Assembly (NCBI GenBank): GCA_034509755.1 | Contig: CM067541.1 | Location: forward strand, 5,630,001 to 5,694,000 | Origin: Anisodus tanguticus | Lineage: Eukaryota > Streptophyta > Magnoliopsida > Solanales > Solanaceae | Reading direction: 5' to 3' | Length of the DNA stretch: 64,000 bases | Shown here: piece by piece, positions 13,801 through 24,199 of the stretch | Layout: the number at the start of each line of letters is the position of its first letter | Numbering within the stretch: position 1 is the first letter of the stretch | Translations under genes and position numbers: made by a program | The notes under the pieces: generated by a model | Seen by the model: only the letters and a program-made list of their open reading frames with translations | Databases searched by the model: none | What the model was told of the DNA's origin: nothing

Positions 13801-14794
13801 TGTTGCAATCTATTTTATTTAGGCAACATGTCTGAAGATCCTTTGTCCTCTAACTTCCAATACCTTATTTTATTGTTGATGGAGGTCTTTTCTCTTTAAC
13901 TCATAAAAAGAAACATATGTAAGGAAGTTGCTTGAATTTGATTTTTGTTTATCGGCAGTACAAATTTTTTAAGGAAGTTGCTTGATTTTTGTTTGTTTGT
14001 TGTTAATACTTAAAAGTTTTTGTCTCAAATTGAAGTAAAACACCATGAAGCCACAATATGTGCTGCTTCAGTGATGTTCATAGTTTCTTACATCGTAAAT
14101 TGATGTTAGCCTTTTTCTTGTTTCCAGTGGCGCAGCTTACAACAAAGATAAAGCACCTATCAACAGTTCTTAACAAAAAGGTAGAGTTTTCTGCTGAATT
14201 ATACCCAGTTGAGCATCTTTTGCAGGAAAACATTTCATGAAATCTCTATTTATAGCACATTGTTGTTCATTTTCATATGGTAAGCATGATTATTGTTCTT
14301 GATATGCTGAATCCGGGGGGGGGGGGCAGAGTAGATGACACATTGGCTGTTGTCGACGAATTGCAAGAACTTGTCATATAAGATGCTGCATTAATTGTTT
14401 CAGATCTATTATCTTGTCATAGAGCTTTATTTCTTAGATTAGTGCTAGCTGGTTATTTATAGGAATCTTTACACAAATAGCTAGCCGGATTCACTGTTTA
14501 CTTTTTCTAGACAATGTACATAAGATTATACACTGGTTATGTATGAATTATACATCCGCCGGCTATTTTTAATTTAAGCGGTTGGGTGGACGGCTATTTA
14601 GGTTAATTCTTCTTATATATACCTTGTCGCTCAATTATCCAATGTTTTAGGACAAGCACTCTCGTAAGGGTCTACAACAGATGGTGCAAAAGAGGAAGAA
14701 GTTATTGAAGTATCTCCGAAGGACAGATTGGGACTCTTTCTGCCTCGTTCTTTCTAAGCTTGGCCTCCGAGACAACCCAGATTACAAGTTCTAG
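4861..14794 (+). CDS. uS15m: mitochondrial-type ribosomal protein uS15 (S15/NS1 family), five exons
   Basis: Predicted small-subunit ribosomal protein of an organelle, most likely mitochondrial. Exons: 4861-5767, 7014-7096, 7985-8096, 14128-14180 and 14651-14794, giving 432 codons plus TAG. The start is the first ATG after the leader and opens with a Ser/Pro/Thr-rich, acid-poor stretch that fits a transit peptide. Residues about 20-300 are low-complexity and lysine-rich. The C-terminal 75 residues are the conserved S15 domain: AQLTTKIKHLSTVLNKK, then DKHSRKGLQQMVQKRKK, LLKYLRRTDWDSF and a terminal RDNPDYKF. S15 binds the small-subunit rRNA central domain, and the conserved His-Ser/Arg-Lys segment is its RNA-contacting part. 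Plant homologues of similar length with a long N-terminal extension are known. Intron 2 uses a GC donor. Intron 3 is about 6 kb and full of mobile elements. Reading frame intact throughout. Confidence 0.9.
5924..6262. mobile_element. MITE-like element in intron 1
   Basis: The left end reads GGGGTCTTTTGGTAA and the right end ACCAAACATCTCCTAA, which are imperfect inverted ends. The interior has repeated 'taatacc/cattactaat' motifs. Similar DNA recurs in intron 3 of the NPY gene (about 47750-48150). Non-coding; family uncertain. Confidence 0.4.
6360..6566 (+). repeat. tRNA-derived SINE (SolS type) with target duplication
   Basis: It has a pol III B-box-like GGATTCAAATCC near 6391, the core ending in GTGGAATAGCTGAGGTGCAC and GCTGGCTGGACA, and an A-rich tail. 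It is flanked by 16-bp repeats, AAATGTAAGTCTAGCT (6344-6359) and AAATGTAAGTGTAGCT (6567-6582), with one mismatch. Inserted in intron 1 of the uS15 gene in the sense direction. Confidence 0.8.
7160..7260 (+). repeat. SINE fragment, 'GTGGAGAAGGGTA' family
   Basis: It shares the core GTGGAGAAGGGTAGAGGGA...GGCCCGTTATCC with the fuller copies at about 45130-45275 and 45710-45865. Only the 3' half is recognisable. In intron 2 of the uS15 gene. Confidence 0.6.
8586..8632 (+). repeat. Au-type SINE 3' fragment
   Basis: Signature AGCGGGAGCTTAGTGCACC followed by GGGCTGCCCTTTA. A short 3' remnant in the large intron 3 of the uS15 gene. Confidence 0.65.
9630..11090 (+). pseudogene. decayed LINE reverse transcriptase in intron 3
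   Basis: Fragments in shifting frames match a plant LINE polymerase: WWWNEEVQ-like at about 9710-9735, IDLKKAYD followed by a stop and VPRKVLW at about 10480-10535, and a FADDLMLIDE-type catalytic block at about 10750-10785. Many stops and indels show it is dead. Same strand as the host gene. The remnant at 1300-1716 has the C-terminal part that this copy lacks, so they could come from related LINE families. Confidence 0.75.
11137..12360. mobile_element. MULE-like element with long inverted ends
   Basis: The left end (about 11146-11210) and the reverse complement of the right end (about 12298-12358) share GGGTTTTCATC and, 40 bp further in, GTTTTAAACACCTCT-like blocks. This gives diverged inverted repeats of about 60-70 bp around 1.1 kb of non-coding DNA. 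Long terminal inverted repeats suggest a non-autonomous Mutator-like element. A 9-bp target duplication was looked for and not found. Confidence 0.45.
12634..12866. mobile_element. Stowaway MITE
   Basis: Ends CTCCATCCCACTTTATGTG and (other strand) CTCCCTCTGTCTCAATTTAT, flanked by TA on both sides (12632-12633 and 12867-12868). This is the classic Stowaway (Tc1/mariner) structure, 233 bp. In intron 3 of the uS15 gene. Confidence 0.75.
12870..13540. repeat. possible LTR remnant containing three related hairpins
   Basis: Non-coding DNA in intron 3 with LTR-like composition. Between 13187 and 13316 three imperfect palindromes share the arms CTCCACGATTG/CAATCGTGGAG. Short open frames here have no recognisable domain. 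An LTR origin is a guess from composition; no ends or target duplication were found. Confidence 0.25.
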
Positions 14795-15970
14795 ACCAGC
14801 ATGTATGAAATCGTAAATGCAGAAATACAAGTTTTACTTGGGCAGATTGGTTGGAATCTTTTCCTGACCAAATTTTTCTTGTTGTGGGGAGAGGCGGCGA
14901 GGGCGAGGACTTTTGTTGTTGGTTGACTGCCTCCAAGGAAATCTCATCACTGGATCTTGAAGTTTTGTGATTCCATTTGGTCTTTGAAAGGAGATCCAAA
15001 TGTAGGATTTAAGTGTTGCTTATCCCATTTTTTTTATTTTTTTTATAATGATGATGTCTGAAACAACTTGCATCACCACGACGTGTATGTAACTTTATCC
15101 ACTGGGGATCATGAGTCATGGCTTTTTCATCTTCTGATAGTTTTGAGCAGTGAAATTAACAAGTGACTCAATAATTGGTCTTCAAAGAATAGATTATTTC
15201 TTGTTTGGATTGTAGTTGGATTGTGGCAAACCGTTGATTAATTATGCTGCTTCAACGATTTCCAGGGATGAATTGTTTTAATAAGCCTGCCTTTACTATC
15301 ATTTACTTGTGTTGTTTTCTCCTCTTTGTTTTGATGGTTCATTCAGTGTACAAATACTACCGAAACCTTTTGCAAGCAGTAGAAAAAAACGTTCTTACCA
15401 AATATGCTAAAGTCCGTGTAACGTATGAATTTTTTGTTTCGGTTAACAATATGATAAAACATGTCATGTGAATGCACGCAGTTTCTGCATAAACGCGCAC
15501 TATCGCGTAGGAAGAAATTGAGAACTGTCAGGATTCTTACTTCAGACTCTATAGCACGAGAGAAGAATGAAAGAAGTAAAACCTCCTACATGTCTCACAG
15601 CCGACAACATACACATAAACAAGAGTACCTATCAACACACTACTCATGACTTAATTAGAGGACCTTAAATCTAGGCTCTAATATGAAGTTTGTCGCAAGT
15701 CAAAATCCCAAGGATCTGGGATTGGCACCCACCATCCAACCCCCTTGCCGAGCGAACCCTCCTCTAACATAACTTAAACCATTCAAATATGAAGATTTAG
15801 AAAACCAAAATCGATATACAACTCCACAACCATAGTTTAATAACCATATCTGAAATCCATACAAAATAAAAAGTTTTAACTACAAAGTTTAAGCTCGTTC
15901 GCAGGGTCATGAGCATCTAAGAGTCAAATGGGATACAACCCGACAACTGGAAAACAACATAAAAATAATG

Positions 15971-16199
15971 CCTTTTCGGTCTAATTTATATAGAAACTTT
16001 GCCTTGTCCGGCATAAGTTCTGTAGGAATGAAGTTATGCCGGATAACTTAATTCATACAGAATTTATGTCGGACAAGACAAAGTTTCTATGTAACTCTGC
16101 CCTAAAAGGCACCTTGTGGATTTTTTACCTAGGTAACTTAATTCATACAGAACTTATGCCGAACAAGACAAAGTTTATATGTAACTTTGTCCGAAAAGG
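15971..16199. repeat. three-armed foldback: two direct copies and one inverted copy
   Basis: Arm A (15971-16040) reads CCTTTTCGGT...CCGGCATAAGTTCTGTA. Arms B (16042-16110) and C (16133-16199) are direct repeats of each other and reverse complements of A, each with TAACTTAATTCATACAGAA, GGACAAGAC/CGAACAAGAC and ending AAAAGG. Unit about 68 bp. No coding function evident. Confidence 0.65.
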
Positions 16200-16553
16200 T
16201 ATAGTTCTGATTTTTTTTTTTCTGACTCTGTTGGGGATCGAATTCATAATCTCTGATTTTATAGATCAACAAATAAGGGTACTTTGGCCCACAAATTTTT
16301 ATTAAATGAGAAATAAGTGCAAAAAAATCAGCAATTTGAGGGACAAAAATTAAAGACAGTCCGTATGAAGGAAAATCCGTGCAAAAAATTGCAAAATAAA
16401 TTGGGGTTGGCTCACCATAGGGGCAACTAGTAATCTGGATAAAGTTCAGCCACATGATCCACTAGTACTCGGATCTACATCAATAATATCAAGAGAATAG
16501 TGGGTACTCTTTGAGTATTATCAACCGTACTTAATAAGATCGTGGCGAGATTT

Positions 16554-16678
16554 AACAACAATAATATACTCAGTGTAATTTCATACGTGGGGTATGGAAA
16601 TGGTAGGATGTACACAAATCTTATATTTATCCTTTGTGGGTAAAGAAATTGTTTCCGATGGACCCTCGACTCAAAAGA
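16554..16678 (-). repeat. TS-type SINE fragment
   Basis: The minus-strand reading starts TTGAGTCGAGGGTCCATCGG and runs to TTATTGTTGT-type repeats at the low-coordinate end. It lacks the tRNA-like head. Confidence 0.65.
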
Positions 16679-18092
16679 GATCGTGGCAAGACTTAGAGTA
16701 TGAAAATAACTACTTCTCTAAAAACTATATGCATATAAACCATGATCATAACAATATTTACCGCATACTTCTAATACATAGATACAACATATAACAATAT
16801 GCATAGTGACGAAGCACATAATAATATGCACAGAGAATGAACATTTAATGATATACACAACGATATAACGTTTAACAATATGGGCTAGAAGGATAATTTT
16901 ATTTATTTAACACAACCAAAGGGTTACATAGAGGGATATTTCTAATGAAATTTATCACTCTCTTACAAGTGCTTTTTCTTTGGCATATCATTTATTGAAA
17001 AATATAACCATAGTTCTAAAACAACACAAGACTTGACGGGCAAACACAACCCTTACAAGTGCTTATTCTTTGGCATATCATTTATTTAAGTACTAATAAA
17101 TCCAAGGCCTTAGATTGAATTACTTATAGGTTTTTTATTGCTCGGGCTTTCTTCCTTTCTGACAGCAATTTTGCAAACCTACATACAAAGGAAATTATTA
17201 TAGCTAACAATAAATAGATTTACAAGAAACTAGAAAAACCTAATACGAGCAAGCAATATATCAGAATGTAGCTTATACAAGCTAAAGACGAGAGAGTGTT
17301 TGGTTAAGCTTATAAGCTAGTCAAACTGAGTTAAACATACTTTTTAGTTTATCTATGCATTTGGTAATTAAAGACCAAAGTACTTATAAGCAAAAAATCA
17401 GTCATAAGTTAATCATCTCTTGGTAATTTTTTAGTTAATAATATAATATTTTTTGTTTGACCAAGTATTTTATTATTTTATCATTGATATATTTTCTAAT
17501 TCTCAAATTATCTTTTCCAACGTATAGCAAATTACTTTGTCTTTGATAATTAAACTTTTGACTATAATCTTGAACAGTTAATTACAAAAATAATACCTAA
17601 TACTTCCACTGTGTTCTCAAATCGAGAGAAAGGGGGTATGCACTTATTTGAAGTGCCGTAAATCATAAGTGGGTTGTAAGTCTTTATTTTATTGTAAATA
17701 AATGAGCAACATTGTCCTATCTTGCATTTAAAAATCAGTAACTACAACAAGATCATAGTTTAGCTTTAACTGGGAACTACCTATTGAGTTATTCTAATGC
17801 AGATCAGTATTTTATAAAATATACACTTCTTTAAGGTTTTGTTATCTAACTACTACTAATTTATTACAACTAATTTTCTTCACTGAACTATCTAATAATC
17901 ATTCATTCATTAATTAAAAAATAGATTTTATAAATCGAACAATGACATAGTACTCTAAATATATAAAGAATGATGGTGCATATATATAATGTGTTGTACC
18001 TTCCTCATTGGTTTCAGGATTCTCTTTGGAAACTGGTTTCTTCAACAAGTTTTCACCAACTTGTACCATTTGTTCATATTAGCCTCTGAAGC

Positions 18093-18394
18093 TGTTGAGA
18101 TTTTTGTTTAAATATAATAATAATTATTATTATTATTTTAAATTTAAAAGTTAAATAAACTTTTTCTTCCCTTTTTCTCTCTTCAAATACTCTTTCTTCT
18201 CCGTTCAAAGATCAAGTTCATAGGATTTCTTTACTATTTTCTTACTACAGAGATTCATATGCTTATCATATTCACTAAAATTATTTGCATAAATCCCATA
18301 ACAAACTCTAGAGGAGAGGGAGCAAATTTCATTTTTAGGAAAACGTTTCGTACGTGTTTCACAATCCAGTGTTCTTTATTCATATTTTTCAACA
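18093..18394 (+). repeat. 5' LTR of the first copia element
   Basis: Begins TGTTGAGATTTTTG and ends TTTTTCAACA; matches 23216-23556 apart from a deletion. Target duplication GAAGC lies just left of it. Confidence 0.9.
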
Positions 18395-18848
18395 ATCTAA
18401 AAACGATATTTAATATTGGTTTGGGGGTATTATACTGTTTTACTGTGTATTGAAGTTGGGTGGTTATTTTTCTTTTTTTCGTCCACAGAAGTAGAAGAAT
18501 TTTCTGAAGTAGTTGGGTATATAGCAGCAATCTTAGTTTAGTGTTGTTTGTCTGCAAAACAGACAACTATTCTTGGTCTAAATCCTCTTGCTCGTTGTTG
18601 GGAATAGACAACAAGAACAAAAATCGGTTCCTCAATTTTTTTGTTTCGCTGGTGTATTTTGATATTTTTTTTCCAGCAGTTTGGTTGTTCCCCAATTTCT
18701 AGAATTCTGTGTCCTTTGGAGTTTTACGGGTTATCACAAATGTCTTGGTTCGGTATTTTATGTCTTATTATGGACTCAAACACAATCAAACTCATGAATC
18801 TAAGACTTTCTTCGTCTTGATCGTTTTGATTGCACAAATTTCACAAGA

Positions 18849-21800
18849 TGGAGGGACAAATTGAAGTTTATGTTGACTGTTTTAAAGATTTTTTATGTGC
18901 TTGATTCAAGCCTTACTCCAATTCCTCCACCGAAGGATGACGATAAAGAATAACTTAAGGCACAGAAAAAAGAGGGAAAAAGATGAAATTATGTGTAGTG
19001 GTCACATTCTCAAGCACTTTCTGATCGTCTTTATGATCTCTATACTGTTGAATCCTTAGCAAAAAAAAATTAAATGCTTTGGAATTCAAATACAAAGCCT
19101 AAGAGGAAGGTACCGAAAAGTTCCTTGTTTTTATGTATTTTGAGTTCAAGTTTAACAATGATAAGCCTATTTTGGCACAAGTACATAAATTGCAGGTTAT
19201 AGTAAACCAGTTGAGGGAATTGAAATTCCCCCACCTTTTCAAGTTGGAGCAATTATAACAAAATTGCCACCATCTTGGAAAGGATATAGAAAGAAAATTC
19301 TCCATGATTCTAAAGAATTTTCTTTGGAAGAAATTCAAAAGCACCTTCGAATCGAAGATGAATCGAGTGAGAGACAAGAATGAATATTCTTATAATCGCA
19401 ATAATAAGGCCAATGCTTTGAATAAGCCCTCAAACAAATCCAACAAAGAAAAGCAAAGCAAAGAAATTTCTCTTGGTCCTAAAAAAAATCAAAACAAATT
19501 CAAGAAGGCTGCTTTGTGTGTGAAAATATGGCCATTATGCTAGAAATTGCAAATTTAGAAAGAATCAGAAATAAGAAGTGAATTCAACAAAAGAAAATGA
19601 AGAGATTATTGCTAATGTGAGCGAGATCTATGCCATAAATGGCAAAATTTCTGGTTGGTGGTATGATACATGTGCCACCGTTCATGTTTGCTATGACAAG
19701 TCCCTCTTCAAGACTTACAGAGAAGTTACTTATGAGCAAGAGATTCAAATGGGAAATGAAGGAAGGTCCAAAGTTTTTGGCAAGAGAAATGTTGAACTTG
19801 CATTTACTTGGGCCAAGATGGTTACTCTAACCAATGTTTTATATGTTCCTTATATGAATCGAAATCTTACTAGTGGGGTACTTTTGGGGAAATCTGATAT
19901 TAAATTGAGAAAATTAATTTTATCCGAAAATGATGTCTTTGTTGGAAAAGGCTATTCTACTGATGGAATGGTCAAGTTGTCTGTAACCAATAATTTTATT
20001 ATTAATAATAAGAATGATGCTTCTGTTTATATGTTGGATTCAATTTCTTTATGACATTATAGATTAGCACATGTTGGCCTAAGTACTATAAAAAGATTGG
20101 TTAAAAGTGGATTAATTTCATGCGACTTAAATGAATTTAAAAAATGTGAAGTATGTGTTAAATCTAAATTGATTAAGAAATCTTTTAAAAGTGTTGAAAG
20201 AAACACTAACTTGTTAGATTTAATTCATTTTGATATATGCGAGTTAAATGATATGCTAACAAGAGGAGAAAATAGATACTTTATTACTTTTATTGATGAT
20301 AGTTCTAGATATATTTATGTATATTTATTGAAACATAAAGATGAAGCCTTTAATACTTTTAAGAATTATAAGACCGAAGTGAAAAATCAATTAGGAAAAA
20401 GAATTAAAGTCTTAAGAAGTGATAAATGAGGAGAATATTTTTCTAAAGAATTTGATATTTTTATGAAGAAAATGGTATTATTCATGAATGTTCTGCTCCT
20501 CGCACTCTTTAACATAATGGTTTAGCAGAAAGAAGAAATAAAACTTATTTAGAAATGATTAATACTTTGTTGCTACATGCTGAATTGCCATTTAATTTGT
20601 GGGGAGAAGCATTTCTTGCCACATGTCATATATTTAATAGGATTCCTATGAAGAAAAAACAAATTACTCAATATGAACTATGAAAGGAAGCCTAATATAG
20701 GATATTTTAAAGTGTGGGAGTATTTTGCATATTGTAAGAATAATGATTCAAATCGGATCAAGTTGGGTCCTAGAGGGATCAAGCGTGCTTTTGTAGGTTA
20801 TGCCTCAAATAGCAAAGCTTATCAATTTCTTAATTTAGAGTCGAATGTAATTATTGAATTTAGAGATGTAGAATTTTTTGAATATCTTTTAACTTCGGGT
20901 AAAAGATTTCAATCTTCATCAACTGATATAACATTAGAAGAAACATCTCAAAGGATTGTTGAGCAATCTAGTTCACAAGAAGTTTGATAATCAACCTAGT
21001 GAACAAAGGAGAAGCACTAGAGCTCGAAAGGCTAAAATACTTGGATCAGATGAGATTGACTCACAACATATTTCTTTTAATCTTGTTGAAGGTAATAGAG
21101 ATATAGTTGTGAGAACAATCCCAATTATCTTCAAGTGGAAGATGATCCGAAAACTTATAAAGAAGCTATGGCTTCTAGAGATGCAGCCTTTTGGAAAGAT
21201 GCTATTAAAGATTAAATGGATTCAATAACGTCAAACCACACTTGGGAACTTGTTGATATGACTCCAACTTAAACCTATCGATTGTAAGTGGGTGTTTCAA
21301 AGAAAGTACCATACAGAAGGGGCTTTACATACCTACAAAGCTAGGTTAGTAGCTAAGGGATTTCGACAAAAAGAAGAAATTGATTATTTTGATACATATG
21401 CACCGGTAGCAAGAATAACTTCAATTAGAATTATAGTTGCTTTAGCATCTATTTACGACTTACATGTTCATCAAATGGATGTCAAAACAACATTCTTGAA
21501 TGGTGATCTCGATGAAGATGTCTATATGGAACAACCTGAAGGATTTGTTCTACGAGGAAATGAACATAAAGTTTGTAAGTTTGTCAAGTCTTTGTATGGA
21601 TTAAAACAGGCCCCTAAATAATGACATGAAAAATTTGATAGAGTAATTTTATCTTTTAGTTTTAAATATAATATAGCTGATGAATGTGTTTATTCTAAAG
21701 TGTGTAGTAATTAGTTTATCTTAGTTTATTTATATGTTGATGATATGTTAATTTTAAGCAATGATATGATTGAAATTATAGAAACGAAGAGGTTTCTGTC

Positions 21801-22674
21801 TTCCTCATTCGAGATGAAAGATCTTGGACAAGTTGATACTATATTGGGTATCAAGATTAAAAGAAATAGTGGAGAATATGAGTCAATTGCATTACATTGA
21901 CAAAATGCTAAATAAATTTAGTCACTTAAACATAAAAGAGGTTAATACCCCATTAAATCCAAGCATCAAGTTAATTAAGAATGAAGGAAGATGAGTAGCT
22001 CAACTTGGGTATGCAAACGCTATTTGAAGTCTTATGTATGCTACACAATGCACAAGACCAGACATAACATTTGCAGTTAGTAAATTAAGCAGATTTACTA
22101 TCAATCCTAGTATTGATAATTGGAAAGCCATTGAGTGTGTTGTAGGTTTTCTTAAAAAAATTTAAAGATTTGTCTATTCGATACTCAAAGTTTCCTGCCA
22201 TTTTAGAAGGTTATAATGACGCAAGTTGGATATCGAGTTTGGGAGACAACAAATTCACTACTGATTGGGTGTTTACCTTGAGATGAGGTGCAATTTCTTG
22301 AAAATGTAAGAAATAAACTTACATAGAACATTCAACCGTGAAATCAAAATTTGTTGCATTAGCGGAAGCAGGAAAAGAAGCTGGGTGGCTGAGGAATTTT
22401 CTTTTAGAAAATTCATTAATCTCGAAAGGTGTGAGTTCGATTTCTATTTACTGTGATAGTCAAGCTACTCTACCTCGAGCATATAGAAATATATAGAATG
22501 GAAAGTCAAGACACATAAGTCTTCGACATAATTATGTGAGAAAATTAATTAAAGATGAAATTATCTCTCTCACATTCGTGAAGTCAAAAAGTAATTTGGC
22601 TGATTCATTTACTAAACCTCTTAGAGAGTTGGTAAAAACAACTTCGAGTTCAATTGGGTTGAAACTCCTTAATT
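18849..22674 (+). pseudogene. copia gag-pol polyprotein, inactivated
   Basis: Domain order is gag, protease, integrase, reverse transcriptase, RNase H, which defines Ty1/copia. Visible marks: a CCHC knuckle with an in-frame stop (about 19512-19550), protease WWYDTCATVHVC (19651-19686; DTC replaces the usual DSG), the integrase HHCC region with CEVCVKSK (about 20050-20175) and FIDDSSRY (about 20290), RT motifs DVKTTFLNGDL (about 21480) and YVDDMLIL (about 21733), and an RNase H region ending TTSSSIGLKLLN then stop (22672). At least six stops or frame changes, for instance after integrase RSDK (20427) and after RT KQAPK (21619). Dead. Confidence 0.85.
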
Positions 22675-23215
22675 AGATCCACCAATAATGGCAACCCTAC
22701 CTGACACTATTAAATCAATAGTCATGGGTTCAAAGAGTAACAACAAGTTATTAATAAGTGGATGTTTCAGTACTAAATTAAGAGATAAAATAGTATTGAT
22801 TGTCACAGAACAGAGGGTTGAGTTCTTATACTCTTAATGAGGTTCAGTTCAAGGAATAAGTGCCTCAAATGTGATAAAGACATTGAAAGAACCTCACCTA
22901 TATGAACATAGAAGTGGTGCCGCTTCGATTGAGAGGTGGAGTTTCTCTCATAAATGTTCATGAATTTTGAATAACACATGACCATAAAAGTGCTAAGCAT
23001 GTTTGAGTGGAAAGCAGGAATGAAATGTTTATGTGCATAATGTCACCGATGTTATCACAAGGAATAACATGTTCAAAGCAATGATGCTAAATGGGATTTC
23101 GATTTCATCTTGTGACATTGTACTAAGGTAATGTTCGAATCGAAAGATACATTACTCTATGCGTGAACATAACTTGATTTTTGTGTCCTAATTTATATTT
23201 AAACAAGTGGGAAAT

Positions 23216-23556
23216 TATTAAGATTTTTGTTTAAATATAATTATTATTTTAAATTTAAAGTTAAATGAAAAGATGTGTCTTTTATTAAAAGAGTGTGTTG
23301 GTTATTAAATGTTTTATCTATAAAACCACTTGAGCGTTACTTTGCATAACCCTTTTCTTCTCCAAACTTTTTCTTCCCTTCTTCTCTTCAACTACTATTT
23401 CTTCTCCATTCATGGGCTTGTCATATCCACTAAAACTATTTGCATAAATTTCATAGCAAACTCATAGAGGAGAGGGAGCAAATATGATTTTTAGGAAAGT
23501 GTTTCATACATATTTCAAGCCTTCAATCCATTGTTCTTTATTCATATTTTCCAACA
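23216..23556 (+). repeat. 3' LTR of the first copia element
   Basis: Partner of 18093-18394. The longer of the two, keeping a segment around 23270-23340 (with a TCTATAAAAC TATA-like box near 23318) that the 5' LTR has lost. Followed by target duplication GAAGC. Confidence 0.9.
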
Positions 23557-24199
23557 GAAGCATCATCCATTAGGGTTGGTGAGCCTGTTAATGCCGGTTC
23601 CTGGTATTACATAAGAAAAATAATTTTGAGAAGTTGAAAAATATACTTTTCCTGGCATTATTTTTGGAACCTTGACAAAGGATAAATTACAGGTTTAATA
23701 TTGGCAAAAATATTTTTCAAATTTATTAACTAAACACAAACTGTTACGCTGCAAAAGTAGTTTTTTCACAAGTATGCCCTCCGTCTATTTTTATCTATCC
23801 ACTATATTAAAAATAGATGCCCACTTTTACTTATCCAGTTTGGAAAATCAAGATATAATTTTGTCATTTTATATCTATTTTGCCCTTATTATTTAGTACC
23901 AATCATTTCCACTTCATTTACCAACATTTAGATGACTTATAATAATTAGTGGTAATATAGTAAAAACACCATTTTATTTATTGCTTCCTAACGGGTATGT
24001 CAAGTCATATACCTGACAAGTAAACATGGACGCAGAGATTAATTTTAACAAAAATACATTTTCAAAATAAATAGAGTTTGATCTATGTTAGGCGCGTGTC
24101 GGATCCTCTAAAAATAATGCATTTTTTAAAGATCCCACACAGATTCATCAACCTTCTTAGAGAGTCCGAGCAACATAAATTTTAATAGTTTGGTCAAAC

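Larger units (their letters stand above)
14795..17123. other. 3' flank of the uS15 gene and intergenic DNA
   Basis: The first few hundred bases are probably the 3' UTR of the ribosomal gene. The stretch 15650-15960 looks like old retroelement DNA but no domain is readable. It also holds the foldback at 15971-16199 and a TS SINE (16554-16678). No gene supported. Confidence 0.45.
18093..23556 (+). mobile_element. Ty1/copia LTR retrotransposon, degenerate
   Basis: 5' LTR 18093-18394 (302 bp, TGTTGAGATT...TTCAACA) and 3' LTR 23216-23556 (341 bp, TATTAAGATT...TCCAACA). The insertion is bounded by GAAGC at 18088-18092 and 23557-23561. A purine-rich tract ending about 23213 precedes the 3' LTR. The 5' LTR lacks an internal stretch present in the 3' LTR and several bases differ, so the insertion is not recent. 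No convincing tRNA primer-binding site was found next to the 5' LTR. Confidence 0.9.
17124..23640 (-). pseudogene. patatin-like acyl hydrolase C-terminal relic, split by a copia element
   Basis: Minus-strand fragments match the C-terminus of Solanaceae patatin-type lipid acyl hydrolases. From 23640 to 23562: a frame containing QEPALTGSPTLMDDA. From 18092 to 18000: SEANM, then after an apparent one-base loss QMVQVGENLLKKPVS and KENPETNEE, ending at a GT donor (17999). From 17178 to 17124: FAKLLSERKKARAIKNL plus TAA after an AG acceptor. The copia insertion at 18093-23556 cuts the codons DDA|S. A stop (in the LM*YQ stretch near 23610) and frame changes show it is non-functional. The catalytic GxSxG and Asp motifs lie upstream and are not seen here. 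Patatins are vacuolar storage/lipase proteins; this is only a dead 3' end. Confidence 0.7.

Noticed and set aside
14312..14326. G run in intron 4 of the uS15 gene as a functional element
   Set aside because: A single homopolymer of uncertain length with no partner motif.
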